Source: Asanoa siamensis (lineage in GTDB: Bacteria > Actinomycetota > Actinomycetes > Mycobacteriales > Micromonosporaceae). From it: a stretch of DNA of 64,000 bases. This document shows, one piece after another, positions 6,815 to 16,067 of the stretch. The stretch's first letter is position 1; each line of letters opens with the position of its first letter. Made by a program: the position numbers and the translations under genes. The notes under the pieces were generated by a model, which saw only the letters and a program-made list of their open reading frames with translations, made no database searches and was not told the origin of the DNA. The DNA lies in assembly GCF_016862555.1 (NCBI RefSeq), contig NZ_BONE01000032.1:27183-91182 (forward strand), in the 5' to 3' direction.

Positions 6815-8658
6815 GGCACCTCCAGCGTGACGACCGTCGGCCCGCCGGCCGGGCTGACCACCCGCACAGTACCGTCGAAGGCCGAGAGCCGGTGTCGCAT
6901 GCCCCGCAGCCCGCTGCCGTCGGCCGGGTCGGCACCGCCGCGGCCGTCGTCGGTGACGACCGCCCGCAGCACCCCGTCGGAGTGTCCGAACTGGACGGTC
7001 GCGGCGGAGGCGGCCGCGTGCTTGGCCGTGTTGACCAATGACTCGCTGACCGCGAAGTAGACGGCCGCCTCGATCGGCTCGGGCGGATGGCCGGCGAGGT
7101 CGGCCGACACGGTCACCGGCACCGGGCTGTCCAGCGCCAGCGCGCGGACCGCCTCGACCAGGCCCCGTTCGGCCAGCACCGGCGGGTGGACGCCCCGAAC
7201 CAGGTCGCGCAGTTCGGCCAGCGCCCGGGCCGTGCTCTCCCGCGCGTCGGCGACGAGCCGGCGGGCCGCCGCGGGGTCGGTCTCGATCAGCGCCTCGACG
7301 GCACCGAGCGCCAGCCCCACCGCGACGAGCCGGCCCTGCGCGCCGTCGTGCAGGTCGCGCTCGATCCGGCGCAGCTCCGCGGCCTGCGCGGAGGTCGCGT
7401 CGGCGCGGCTCTCGGTGAGCTGCTCGACCCGCAGCGCGAGCTTGGCCTTGGCGGTCGGCGCGAGCAGCACCGCGGTCCACCGGCCGTGCAGCGCCAGCGC
7501 GGCCGGTGCGAGCAGCGTGCCGACGACCACCAGGGCGAGACCGGCCAGCAGCGCGAGCACCGGCCGATCGGCGAGGACGGCGAGGCCCGGCGGGTCCTGC
7601 AGCCGGCCGAGTCGGGCCAGCGCCGGGATGGTCATACCGACGAAGCCGTAGAGGACCGCGCCGACGGACGCGGCCACCAGCGCGCCGCCGACGATCGGGT
7701 CGGTGAACGTCCAGATGAGGTCGCGCCAGGTCGCCGGGTCGTTCCAGATCCAGTCGAGGCGCTGGAAGAACCGGGTCCAGCCCTTGGTTTTGTAGAGCGA
7801 GTCACCGACCGCGTAGAGCCCGTCGGGCCGTCGCGCCGGCAGTTCCGGCTCCGGCCGGTACGGCGTTTGGATCGGCACCCCGGACCACTGCTCGGCCAGC
7901 CGGCGCCGGATCCCGGTGTAGCGGCGGGCCGCGGTGGCGAACTCCGGCACGCTGCCGACGATGCCGATGGCGAACAGCGAGAAGGCGATGAAGGCGAGCC
8001 CGGCCAGAGCGGCGCTGACGACCGTCAGGCCACCGAGCGCCAGCAGTTGGGTCAGCGTGACGAAACGCTTGCCCAGCCACGCTTTCAGCGAGCCGATCCC
8101 GGGGCGCGGCGCGAGCATCCGGGCGGTCCAGGCGTCGTGGGCGCGCACGGCCGCCGGGGCGACGGCGCCACCGGCCACGGCCAGGACCAGCCCGACGGGT
8201 ATCCACCACGGCGATCCGCCGCCGGTGGCGAGCGCCAGCCCGCCGGCCACCAGCGCGGCCGGCCCGAACCCCAGCACTCCCCCGACGACGGGATTGGTCA
8301 GCAGCCAGCCGACGTCCCGCCAGGTCGCCGGGTCACCGAGCGCCCAGTCCAGGTAGTCGAACTGCCGGGGCCAGAACGGTGACCTGTAGAGCCGGCGGTC
8401 GTGCCGGTACCGCCCGTCGGGCTCCCGCCGCGGGGCGCCCGGACGGTCGCGGTAGGGACGCGGAATGCCACCGCACGTCCGGCGCACCAGGTCGGTGAAC
8501 CGGCGCATCAGCACGATCGGCCACGGCAGCAGCACGACCAGGCCCAACCCGAGGCCGGGCACGAAGAGCGCGAGGTGCACGACCAGCAGCACCGCCGACC
8601 CGACCGCGTAGCAGCCGCGCAGCAGGCCGCCGGCCAGGGCGTGCAGTCCGCGTCTCAT
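6766..8658 (-). CDS. NarL-type sensor histidine kinase with duplicated membrane sensor module
   Basis: A 630-residue membrane kinase. The N-terminal two thirds contain two copies of a membrane module, each with the signature DPATWRD(V/L)xWxxT(N/D)P(V/I)VGG followed by two or more hydrophobic segments, resembling the Putative_sensor domain. The HisKA_3 dimerisation helix follows with the phospho-acceptor His (about 437) in RRIERDLHDGAQ. The HATPase domain has SLVNTAKHA, DDGRGGAD and GSGLRGM. The paralogous kinase at 61729 has one such module. The ATG at 8658 was chosen because MRRGLHALAGG starts the first membrane segment; a longer frame upstream overlaps the divergent ABC gene. It forms an operon with the response regulator. 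Confidence 0.9.
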   Translation of the reverse strand: MRRGLHALAGGLLRGCYAVGSAVLLVVHLALFVPGLGLGLVVLLPWPIVLMRRFTDLVRRTCGGIPRPYRDRPGAPRREPDGRYRHDRRLYRSPFWPRQFDYLDWALGDPATWRDVGWLLTNPVVGGVLGFGPAALVAGGLALATGGGSPWWIPVGLVLAVAGGAVAPAAVRAHDAWTARMLAPRPGIGSLKAWLGKRFVTLTQLLALGGLTVVSAALAGLAFIAFSLFAIGIVGSVPEFATAARRYTGIRRRLAEQWSGVPIQTPYRPEPELPARRPDGLYAVGDSLYKTKGWTRFFQRLDWIWNDPATWRDLIWTFTDPIVGGALVAASVGAVLYGFVGMTIPALARLGRLQDPPGLAVLADRPVLALLAGLALVVVGTLLAPAALALHGRWTAVLLAPTAKAKLALRVEQLTESRADATSAQAAELRRIERDLHDGAQGRLVAVGLALGAVEALIETDPAAARRLVADARESTARALAELRDLVRGVHPPVLAERGLVEAVRALALDSPVPVTVSADLAGHPPEPIEAAVYFAVSESLVNTAKHAAASAATVQFGHSDGVLRAVVTDDGRGGADPADGSGLRGMRHRLSAFDGTVRVVSPAGGPTVVTLEVPCALSSRRTSTSSGKG

Positions 8659-8693
8659 GGGCACAGTCTGGCCGAGCACGGCGTCGCCGGGGA

Positions 8694-8734
8694 GTGGGGC
8701 CAGACACCGCCCGCGGGGGTGTAGCTGGCCCCAC
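8694..8734. promoter_or_regulatory. Nested inverted repeat between kinase and ABC transporter genes
   Basis: GTGGGGCCAG (8694-8703) is repeated in inverted orientation as CTGGCCCCAC (8725-8734). Inside lie a second pair, ACACC (8704-8708) and GGTGT (8718-8722). The site is in the 133-bp divergent promoter region, where a regulator controlling both operons would bind. No function is proven. Confidence 0.45.
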
Positions 8735-8778
8735 CCCGGTCGGCGGCTGGCCGCATTCCGCGCGCCCGCCGGAATTTC

Positions 8779-8784
8779 TAGCGT
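8779..8784 (+). promoter_or_regulatory. Leaderless -10 box TAGCGT for the ABC transporter
   Basis: CTAGCGTTTTCG lies just before the ATG at 8792, with TAGCGT 7 bases upstream and no Shine-Dalgarno. The same layout (CTAGCGTTCTCG) precedes the paralogous kinase gene at 61729. Confidence 0.5.
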
Positions 8785-8791
8785 TTTCGGC

Positions 8792-9550
8792 ATGACCACG
8801 AACGCACTCCGGCTCTCCGGACTGACCAAGCGCTTCGGCGACAAGCTCGCCGCCGACGCGGTCGAGCTGACCGTGCCGGCCGGCTCGTTCTTCGGCCTGG
8901 TGGGCCCGAACGGCGCGGGCAAGACCACCGCCCTGTCGATGGCGGTCGGGCTGCTGCGCCCCGACGCGGGGACCGCGGAGATCTTCGGCACCGACGTCTG
9001 GCGCGAGCCGACCGCGGCCAAGCGGCTGGTCGGCGTGCTGCCCGACGGCCTGGCCATGACGGAGCGGCTGACCGGCCGCGAGATGCTCACCTACCTGGGC
9101 CGGCTGCACGGCATGCCGGCCGACGTCGTCACCGCCCGGGTCGACGAGTTGCTCTCCGTGCTCGACCTCGACCACGCCGAGCGCACGCTGATCCTCGGCT
9201 ACTCGGCCGGCATGCGGAAGAAGATCGCGCTGGCCAGCGCGCTGCTCGGCGGCCCGCGCCTGCTGGTGCTCGACGAGCCGTTCGAGGCGGTCGACCCTGT
9301 GTCGGCGCTGACGATCCGGTCGATCCTGCGCCGGTTCGTCGCCGGGGGCGGCTCGGTGGTGCTCTCCAGCCATGTGATGGCGCTGGTCGAGCAGCTCTGC
9401 GACACGGTCGCGGTGATGAACGAGGGCCGCGTCGTCGCGGCGGGCCCGATCGGCGAGGTCCGCGGCGTCCGCTCGCTCGACGAGGTCTTCGTCGAGCTGG
9501 TCGGCGCCCGCACGGCCGGAGAGGAGGAACTGTCATGGTTGGCGTCCTGA
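8792..9550 (+). CDS. ABC transporter ATP-binding protein
   Basis: A 252-residue ATPase subunit. Walker A is GPNGAGKT, the signature motif is a variant (YSAGMRKKIALASAL in place of LSGGQ), Walker B is RLLVLDEPF and the H-loop is LSSHVM. This pattern matches CcmA/DRR-type exporter ATPases. It energises the integral membrane partner encoded next, whose start overlaps this gene by 16 bp. It is divergent from the kinase gene at 8658, a common arrangement in which the two-component system controls the exporter. The substrate is unknown. Confidence 0.92.
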   Translation: MTTNALRLSGLTKRFGDKLAADAVELTVPAGSFFGLVGPNGAGKTTALSMAVGLLRPDAGTAEIFGTDVWREPTAAKRLVGVLPDGLAMTERLTGREMLTYLGRLHGMPADVVTARVDELLSVLDLDHAERTLILGYSAGMRKKIALASALLGGPRLLVLDEPFEAVDPVSALTIRSILRRFVAGGGSVVLSSHVMALVEQLCDTVAVMNEGRVVAAGPIGEVRGVRSLDEVFVELVGARTAGEEELSWLAS

Positions 9551-11058
9551 TCCCCATGAAGTACCAGATCCTGCGTCACTCCTTCACGGGCACGAAGGCC
9601 GCGACGACGGTCAGCGGCCTCGTGACCGGCCTCGCCGCCGCCGGCTGCACGCTCTGGCTGACCGTCGCGGCCGGCCCCGACCGGGCCGGCGGCGCGCTCC
9701 TGCTGACGACGGCGTCCTGGCTGATCGGTTGGGTCATCGGCCCGATGATGGGCGGCACCGACCCGGGCCTGCGCCGCGAGCACCTGCGGCACGTGCCGCT
9801 GACCGACCGCCAGCTCGCGACGGGGCTGCTCGGCGCCGCGCTGGTCGGTGTCGGACCGCTGGTCACGCTGATCGGCGGCACGGCCCTCGTCTGGTACGCG
9901 CTGCGCCTGGACCTGGCCGCCGTACCCGTGGCGCTGGTGACCCTGCCGTTGTTCGTGCTCCTGCTCGTCGCACTCTCCAATGTGGTCGTCGCCGCCGTCG
10001 GCCGGGTGCTGAACAGCCGCCTGAGCGCGGCCCTGATGGCGATTCCGTGGGGCGTGCTCGTCTGCATGGCCGCGCAGGGCTGGGTCGTGATCGTCGCGAT
10101 CACCGGCGGCCCGGAGACCGCGCTGCCGCCGTTCATCGCCGACAAGCTGCGGTACGCACCCTCGGGCTGGCCGGTCGTCGCGATCGAGGCCGCCGCCCGG
10201 GGCGACTGGGCCCTGGTCGGTGCGGTCGTCGCCGGTCTCGTGGCCGCCATCGCCGTGGCGGTCGGCGCCTGGGCGCTGCTGCTGCGCCGCCCGGTCAGCC
10301 CGACCGTCATCCGCGGCACCCGCTGGAGCGGCTGGCGGCCGCCCACCGCGCTGGCCGCCGTGGTCGGCAAAGAGCTGCGCACCTGGCGCCGCGACCTGAT
10401 CCGGATCCACTTCCTGGCGTTCGCGCTGGTGTACGTGGTGACCTACGTGCTGCTCCCGCTGCTCATCAACGTGACCGACTACCTGCCGATGGCCGGCGTG
10501 TTCTTCACGGTCTTCGCCGTCGGCTGCTGCGCCCACCTGCACAGCTCCGACGGCACCGCACTGTGGCAGACGCTGCTCGCGCCCGGCGCGGAGCGGGCGG
10601 ACGTCCGGGGCCGGCAGCGCGCGTGGCTGATGCTGGTCGCTCCGGTCGCGATCGCGCTGACCGTGGCCGGCGCGATCTGGCACGGCGCCTGGGACATGGT
10701 CGCCTGGGCCGTCGGCCTGCTGCCGGTCGTGCTCGGCGGCGGCGCGGGCCTGCTGGTCCTCATCTCGGTGTTCATGCCGATGCGGATCGCCGACCCGCAC
10801 AAGCGCGGCAGCAACCCGGGCTCGGACGGCGGCGGCCTCTCCGGGATCGTCTGGCTGGCGCTGCTGTCGATGACGCTGCTCGCGTCGCCGGCGCTGGCCC
10901 TGCTGATCGTCGGCACCGTGCGTGACGACGCGGTGCTCCGCTGGCTCGCCACGCCGGTGAGCCTGGTGCTGGGGGTCGCCCTGGCGGTCGGCCTCGGCCG
11001 GCTGGCGGTCACCCGCCTGACCCGCCGCGGCCCGGAGTTGCTGGCCAAGTTGGGGTGA
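9535..11058 (+). CDS. ABC transporter permease-like integral membrane protein
   Basis: A 507-residue highly hydrophobic protein with about ten to twelve predicted membrane segments in two halves, separated near residues 260-290 by a cytoplasmic stretch (TRWSGWRPPTALAAVVGKELRTWRRD). The KELRTWRRD piece resembles the coupling segment of ABC-2-type exporters. It has no ATPase motifs of its own. Translational coupling with the ATPase (16-bp overlap) argues for one exporter complex. An exact family cannot be named by eye. Confidence 0.85.
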   Translation: MVGVLIPMKYQILRHSFTGTKAATTVSGLVTGLAAAGCTLWLTVAAGPDRAGGALLLTTASWLIGWVIGPMMGGTDPGLRREHLRHVPLTDRQLATGLLGAALVGVGPLVTLIGGTALVWYALRLDLAAVPVALVTLPLFVLLLVALSNVVVAAVGRVLNSRLSAALMAIPWGVLVCMAAQGWVVIVAITGGPETALPPFIADKLRYAPSGWPVVAIEAAARGDWALVGAVVAGLVAAIAVAVGAWALLLRRPVSPTVIRGTRWSGWRPPTALAAVVGKELRTWRRDLIRIHFLAFALVYVVTYVLLPLLINVTDYLPMAGVFFTVFAVGCCAHLHSSDGTALWQTLLAPGAERADVRGRQRAWLMLVAPVAIALTVAGAIWHGAWDMVAWAVGLLPVVLGGGAGLLVLISVFMPMRIADPHKRGSNPGSDGGGLSGIVWLALLSMTLLASPALALLIVGTVRDDAVLRWLATPVSLVLGVALAVGLGRLAVTRLTRRGPELLAKLG

Positions 11059-11067
11059 TGTGACGCA

Positions 11068-11114
11068 AGGAACGGTCCGTTCCAATCGCTTTCCGATTGG
11101 AACGGACCGTTCCT
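11068..11114. terminator. Perfect 21-bp hairpin, probable bidirectional terminator
   Basis: A 21-bp perfect stem with a 5-base loop (CTTTC, 11089-11093) sits between two convergent genes, 10 bp after the permease stop and 14 bp from the fasciclin stop. There is no U-run, as usual in high-GC actinobacteria. Each arm is also a palindrome in itself (GGAACGG-N-CCGTTCC). Confidence 0.8.
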
Positions 11115-11128
11115 AACGCGGTGCCAGG

Positions 11129-11818
11129 TCAGCTGGCGCCCGGCGACGGCGTGTTGCCCGACGACGGCGGCGTCAGCACCGAGTCGATCAGGTAGACCGT
11201 CGCGTTGCGGGTCTGGATGTTGCCGCAGACCACGCTCGCGGTGTTGTTGACGGTGAAGTCCTCACCGCTGCCGGTGACGGTCAGGTTCTGGCCTTCCATC
11301 GTCCGGTGGGTGCCGGCCAGGTTCTGCGGGCTGAGCCGCTGCGGCACGACGTGGTACTCGAGCGTCTGGGTCAGCTGCTGCTTGTTGGCCAGCAGGGCGT
11401 TGAGCTGCGACTGCCCCACCTTGTTGAAGGCGTCGTTGGTGGGCGCGAAGACGGTGATGTTCTGGGCGTTGTTGAGGGTGTCGGTCAGCCCGGCGGTCTT
11501 GATCGCGTTCGCCAGCGTCGACAGCTGCGGGTTGCTCGCCACCGCGGTGGCGACCGGCTGGTTGGCCATCGACGAGACGCTGCCGGCACCAGAGCTCGGC
11601 AGCGAGGAGCAGCCCGGGCCGAAGACCTGGCCGCCACCGCCCGCCGTGTTGGTCCCCGTGGGCTGGGGGCTGCCGGTCGCACCCCCGGGCGACGTGGCCG
11701 TCGCTCCCCCGGTCGGCTGAAGGGCGGTGGACGGGCTGGTGTCCGAGCCGCACGCCGCCATGGCCAGGGCCATCGCGGCCACCGTGACGGCGAGACCCGC
11801 TGTCCTGAAGACACGCAT
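11129..11818 (-). CDS. Secreted fasciclin-domain lipoprotein
   Basis: A 229-residue protein. A lipoprotein signal peptide ends in LAMAAC (lipidated Cys near residue 23). A 45-residue Ser/Thr/Pro/Gly linker follows, then one fasciclin (FAS1) domain with the conserved blocks NAQNITVFAPTNDAF and LEYHVVP, and a C-terminal VYLIDSVLTPP. This resembles mycobacterial MPT70/MPT83. FAS1 domains mediate adhesion or ligand binding at the cell surface. The ATG is preceded by GAGGGG. It stands alone. Confidence 0.92.
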   Translation of the reverse strand: MRVFRTAGLAVTVAAMALAMAACGSDTSPSTALQPTGGATATSPGGATGSPQPTGTNTAGGGGQVFGPGCSSLPSSGAGSVSSMANQPVATAVASNPQLSTLANAIKTAGLTDTLNNAQNITVFAPTNDAFNKVGQSQLNALLANKQQLTQTLEYHVVPQRLSPQNLAGTHRTMEGQNLTVTGSGEDFTVNNTASVVCGNIQTRNATVYLIDSVLTPPSSGNTPSPGAS

Positions 11819-12001
11819 GATGCAGAAATCCCCTCATGTCGGTTTTGAGGTGCTTTACTCAGATTCGTACCAGCATGCACCGTCCGACGTTGCCTACTTG
11901 ACGTAATCGAGACCTCACACCAGCGCCGTCGTTCGACGCTCCGCCGCGGCGGTCGTACCGTTTAATGCTTCTTCAGCGGCACGTCAACGGGGAGTTGGTG
12001 G

Positions 12002-15000
12002 ATGACGCGGCGGATGGGGCTGGCCGCGTACGGACTGTGGATGGCCGTGCTGACGGTCGTCTACTACGTGGCCCCGCTGTCCTGGCGCTTCGGGCTCTGG
12101 ACGGCGATCAGTGCGAGCGGAGTGCTGGCGATCCTGGCCGGCATCCGGCTCAACCGACCCCGGATGGCCGGGACCTGGCTGATCTTCCTCGTCGGGATGA
12201 TCTTCTACGCCGCCTCCGACCTGTCGTTCAACCTCACCCTGCCCGGCGGCCCCGCCAGACCCCCGGTCACCCTCACCGACGACATCCTGCTGCTGATATC
12301 GCTGGCCCTGGTCGGGGTCGCGCTGGCCAAGTTCGGCCGCGCGGCGGAGCCGAAACCCGACCGGCCGGCGCTGATCGACGCGCTGGTGCTGGCGCTCGGC
12401 ACGGGGCTGCTGGCCTGGGTGCTCACCATCGAGGCGCGGCTGGACAGACCCAACATCGGCGGGATCACGCTGTTCCTGCTGATCGCGTACCCGGTGGTGG
12501 ACATCATCGTGCTGGGCCTCGTCGCCCGGCTGGCCACGGCCGTCCGCCTCACGCCGGCGATGGCGCTCCTGGGCCTGGGCGTGGTCGGCTACGTGATCGC
12601 CGACGCCCTGTTCCGGATCGGCCGGATCGACGACCTGTGGCTGGTGCGCACGCCGCTCGACCTCGGCTACATCGCCCTGTACGCGTTGTGGGGCGCGGCC
12701 GCGCTGACGCCCTCGATGAAGAGCATCACCGACCGGCGACCACCGCGCGAGCGCGAGACGACCGTGCTGCGCCTGGTGCTGCTGGGGCTCTCGTCGATGA
12801 TCCCCCCGACGATCCTGCTCTACGAGACCCTCGCGTTCGGCACCGTCCGGCACGGCGAGGTGATCGCCGTCGCGTCGTTGGTGATGTTCCTGCTGGTGCT
12901 GGCCCGCCTGGTGAACCTCGCCCACCGCCTGCGCGAGCAGATCGGCCGCGAACGGGGCCTGCGCGCCGTGACGACGGCCCTGGTCGCCGCGAACGACGAC
13001 GAGGGCATCGCCGACGCGCTCGACGCCGGGATCCGGGGTGTGCTGGCTCCGGGCACCGACTACCGCTTCGCGCTGTTCACCAAGGGCGCCGATCCCGACG
13101 CGACGGGCCGGCTGCGCGGCGTCCCCCGCGACGACCTGGCCCGGGACCGGCTCCGCCAGCTCCGCGAACCCACGCTGATGGCCAGCACCGAGCTGTCCCC
13201 GCTGGTCGCCGGCGCGCTCGGCGCCGGCCGCGGCACCGACGGTCAACCCACCGGGCCCCCGATGGCCCTGGCGCTCCCGCTGCGGGTGAGCGAGGACGAC
13301 CAGAACGACAGCGCGATCGGGGCCATGATGGTCGCCGCCGCGGAACGCCCGTTGAACACCGCGCAGGACCGGCTGGCCGTGCTTGCCTCGCAGGCCGCGC
13401 TTGCCATCGACCGCGTGGCGCTCACCGAACAGCTACGCCGGCGGACCAGCGAGGAGTACTTCCGTGCACTGGTCCACAACGCCGCCGACGTCATCCTGAT
13501 CGTCGACAGCGACGACCGGATCTCGTACGCCAGCCCGTCCGCGCGGGCGATGTTCGGTGAGGTCGACCTCGTCGGCACCGCGTTGCTGGACCACGGCGAC
13601 CCGGCCGAACGAGACCGGGCCGAGCGGGTCTTCCACCGGATCCAGGCCCGCCCGGTCGGCAGCGTCGAGCCCGACAACTGGGGCACCACCGACTGGACGC
13701 TGCGCCGCCCGGACGGCACCGCCGTGCAGGTCGAGATCTCGGTGCGCGACCTGCGCGCCGACCCGACCGTGCGCGGGCTGGTCTTCACCCTGCGCGACGT
13801 GACCGACAAGCGCCGCCTGGAGCGCGAGCTCACCCACCGGGCCAACCACGACGCGCTGACCGGGCTGGCCAACCGGGCACTCTTCGCCGAGCGGATGCAG
13901 AAGGCGATCGAGGCGCGCCGCGGTGTGGTCGGGGTGCTCTTCATCGACCTGGACGACTTCAAGGTGGTCAACGACACCCTCGGTCACGCCAGCGGTGACC
14001 AGGTGCTCAAGGCGGTCGCCGGGCGGATCAGCGCCGCGCTGCGCCCGCACGACACCGCGGCCCGGCTCGGTGGCGACGAGTTCGCGGTGCTGATCGACGA
14101 CGCCGGCGACACCGGCGACGTCGAGGACGCGGCCGACCGGATCACCCGGACGCTGCGCGAACCGTACTCCGTGGGCGGTGACCTGGTCAGTTGCTCGGCC
14201 AGCATCGGCATCGGCACCACCGCCGACGCGCAGGACGGCCCCGAGCTGCTGCGCCAGGCCGACCTGGCCCTCTACGTGGCCAAGGGCGCCGGCAAGGCCC
14301 AGTGGCGGCGCTACCAGCCCGAGCTGCACACGACGATCGTCGAGCGGCTGGAGATGCGGGCCGAGCTGGACCACGCGATCCACGACGGCGGGCTGACGCT
14401 GGAGTTCCAGCCGATCGTCAGCCTGACCGACGGGCACACCGCCGGCTTCGAGGCGCTGCTGCGCTGGAACCACCCGACCCGCGGCCGGCTGCTCCCCGAC
14501 GCGTTCATCGACGTGGCCGAGGAGTCGGGGCTGGTCGTGCCGATGGGCGAGTGGGTGCTGAAGAAGGCCATCGCGGGCGCGGCGACGTGGCGCAAGGGCC
14601 AGCCCTACGGCGCGCCGTACGTGGCCGTCAACGTCTCGGCCCGGCAGTTCCGTACGCCCGGCTTCGTCCGCCTGGTCAAGCGGGAGCTCGCCGCCAGCGA
14701 CCTGCCGCCCTCGTGCCTGATGCTGGAGATCACCGAGAGCCTGCTGCTCCGCGACGACGACCAGGTCTGGGACGACCTCGCCGAGGTGCGCCGGCTCGGC
14801 GTGCGGGTGGCGATCGACGACTTCGGCACGGGCTACTCGTCGCTGAGCTACCTGCGGCACGTGCCGCTGGACGTACTCAAGATCGACAGGCTGTTCACCG
14901 GGACGGTCACCACCTCGACGCAGCAGCGCGCACTCGTCGACGGCATCGTCCGGCTGGCACACACGCTCGGCCTCGAGGTGGTCGCCGAGGGCATCGAGAC

Positions 15001-15124
15001 CACCGACGAACGCGACCTGCTGCGCCGCATCGGCTGCCCGTACGGCCAGGGCTTCCTGTTCTCGAGGCCCATGCCACTGCCCGACGCGCTGCGCTGGCTG
15101 CGCCGCGCGGAGCTCGCGGCCTAG
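12002..15124 (+). CDS. Membrane GGDEF-EAL protein (cyclic-di-GMP turnover)
   Basis: A 1040-residue protein. About eight N-terminal membrane segments (residues 1-300) are followed by a GAF-like region (about 310-480), a PAS domain (about 480-610), GGDEF and EAL. The GGDEF motif is intact (RLGGDEFAVL, G690-F694). The EAL motif is intact (GFEALLRW, E817-L819), with NVSARQF, EITES, DDFGTGYSSL, KIDR and EGIET that form the metal and substrate site. Both diguanylate cyclase and phosphodiesterase activity are therefore possible, with the PAS/GAF part choosing between them. The ATG follows GGGGAG. Its stop overlaps that of the convergent oxidoreductase gene. Confidence 0.95.
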   Translation: MTRRMGLAAYGLWMAVLTVVYYVAPLSWRFGLWTAISASGVLAILAGIRLNRPRMAGTWLIFLVGMIFYAASDLSFNLTLPGGPARPPVTLTDDILLLISLALVGVALAKFGRAAEPKPDRPALIDALVLALGTGLLAWVLTIEARLDRPNIGGITLFLLIAYPVVDIIVLGLVARLATAVRLTPAMALLGLGVVGYVIADALFRIGRIDDLWLVRTPLDLGYIALYALWGAAALTPSMKSITDRRPPRERETTVLRLVLLGLSSMIPPTILLYETLAFGTVRHGEVIAVASLVMFLLVLARLVNLAHRLREQIGRERGLRAVTTALVAANDDEGIADALDAGIRGVLAPGTDYRFALFTKGADPDATGRLRGVPRDDLARDRLRQLREPTLMASTELSPLVAGALGAGRGTDGQPTGPPMALALPLRVSEDDQNDSAIGAMMVAAAERPLNTAQDRLAVLASQAALAIDRVALTEQLRRRTSEEYFRALVHNAADVILIVDSDDRISYASPSARAMFGEVDLVGTALLDHGDPAERDRAERVFHRIQARPVGSVEPDNWGTTDWTLRRPDGTAVQVEISVRDLRADPTVRGLVFTLRDVTDKRRLERELTHRANHDALTGLANRALFAERMQKAIEARRGVVGVLFIDLDDFKVVNDTLGHASGDQVLKAVAGRISAALRPHDTAARLGGDEFAVLIDDAGDTGDVEDAADRITRTLREPYSVGGDLVSCSASIGIGTTADAQDGPELLRQADLALYVAKGAGKAQWRRYQPELHTTIVERLEMRAELDHAIHDGGLTLEFQPIVSLTDGHTAGFEALLRWNHPTRGRLLPDAFIDVAEESGLVVPMGEWVLKKAIAGAATWRKGQPYGAPYVAVNVSARQFRTPGFVRLVKRELAASDLPPSCLMLEITESLLLRDDDQVWDDLAEVRRLGVRVAIDDFGTGYSSLSYLRHVPLDVLKIDRLFTGTVTTSTQQRALVDGIVRLAHTLGLEVVAEGIETTDERDLLRRIGCPYGQGFLFSRPMPLPDALRWLRRAELAA

Positions 15125-16017
15125 AGGGTCTCCGCCCGGCCCGTCTCGCGGGAGCGTTCGGCGGCGGCGAGGATCGCGACCACCTCTCGTCCGAAGTGGA
15201 CACCGAGCGGATGGGTCGTCCCGGCGATCTCGGCGATCAACACGTCGATGGCGGTGGTGAAGGCCTTCTGGACCCCGCCCGTGCCGTTGGGGACCGAGGT
15301 GACGCCGTGCTCGCCGTAGAACGTGACGTCGCGCAGCACCGCCGCGGGCGGCGCGTCGACCGAGAGCGTCATCGTGCTGACCGCGCCGGCGGTGTGCCGC
15401 AGCAGCAGGCTCGTGGTGGACCGCGGGCCCTCGACCGCCGACACCTCGGCGACCGGGCCGAGCACCGGCAACACCTGGGAGAGCGCGTGCGGGCCGACGT
15501 CCCACAGGCCGCCGTGCGCCCGCCGCCAGGGCGAGGCACCGTACGGGTTGCCGGGCACGAAGATCGACGCCAGGTGCGCGACCCGGCTGCCCTGCCAGCC
15601 GCCGGTCGCGGTGATCTCGCGGAGCGCGGTGGCGACGGTGTCGTCGAACCGCCCGGTGAAGAAGACGACGGAGGCGACCCCGGCCGCGTCGGCGGCGGCG
15701 ACCACCCGGTCGGCGGCCTCGACGGTCAGGGCGACCGGCTTGTCGAGCAGCAGGTGCCGGCCGGCCTTGGCGGCCCGCTCGGCGATCTCGGCCTGCACGT
15801 CCGGCGGCAGGGCGAGGGCGATCGCGTCGACGTCGGCCAGCAGCGCGTCGACGTCGCTGTAGGCGCGGGCGCCGGACTCGCCGGCCAGGGCGGCCGCCTT
15901 CGCGGGGTCGCGCCCCCAGACACCGACGAGCTCGGCGTCGGGGTGGGCGACGATCGCGGGCGCCTGGGTGGCGGTGGCCCAGGGGCCGGTGCCGAAGAGG
16001 CCGAACCGGAGAGGCAT
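15121..16017 (-). CDS. Gfo/Idh/MocA-family NAD(P)-dependent oxidoreductase
   Basis: A 298-residue protein. The N-terminal Rossmann fold has GLFGTGPWATATQAPAI (a variant GxGxxA dinucleotide motif). The family Lys-Pro motif appears as LLLDKPVALTVEAA, in place of the usual EKP. The C-terminal sheet domain contains GGLWDVGPHALSQVLPVLG, typical of this family. Members oxidise sugars, inositols or related hydroxyl compounds; the substrate is unknown. The ATG at 16017 (MPLRFGLFG) matches the family start. It stands alone, convergent with the GGDEF-EAL gene. Confidence 0.88.
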   Translation of the reverse strand: MPLRFGLFGTGPWATATQAPAIVAHPDAELVGVWGRDPAKAAALAGESGARAYSDVDALLADVDAIALALPPDVQAEIAERAAKAGRHLLLDKPVALTVEAADRVVAAADAAGVASVVFFTGRFDDTVATALREITATGGWQGSRVAHLASIFVPGNPYGASPWRRAHGGLWDVGPHALSQVLPVLGPVAEVSAVEGPRSTTSLLLRHTAGAVSTMTLSVDAPPAAVLRDVTFYGEHGVTSVPNGTGGVQKAFTTAIDVLIAEIAGTTHPLGVHFGREVVAILAAAERSRETGRAETL

Positions 16018-16067
16018 GCGCCCAGTCTGCCCGATGGCCTGGGGCGTCACGCGGGCGAGTACGGTGT

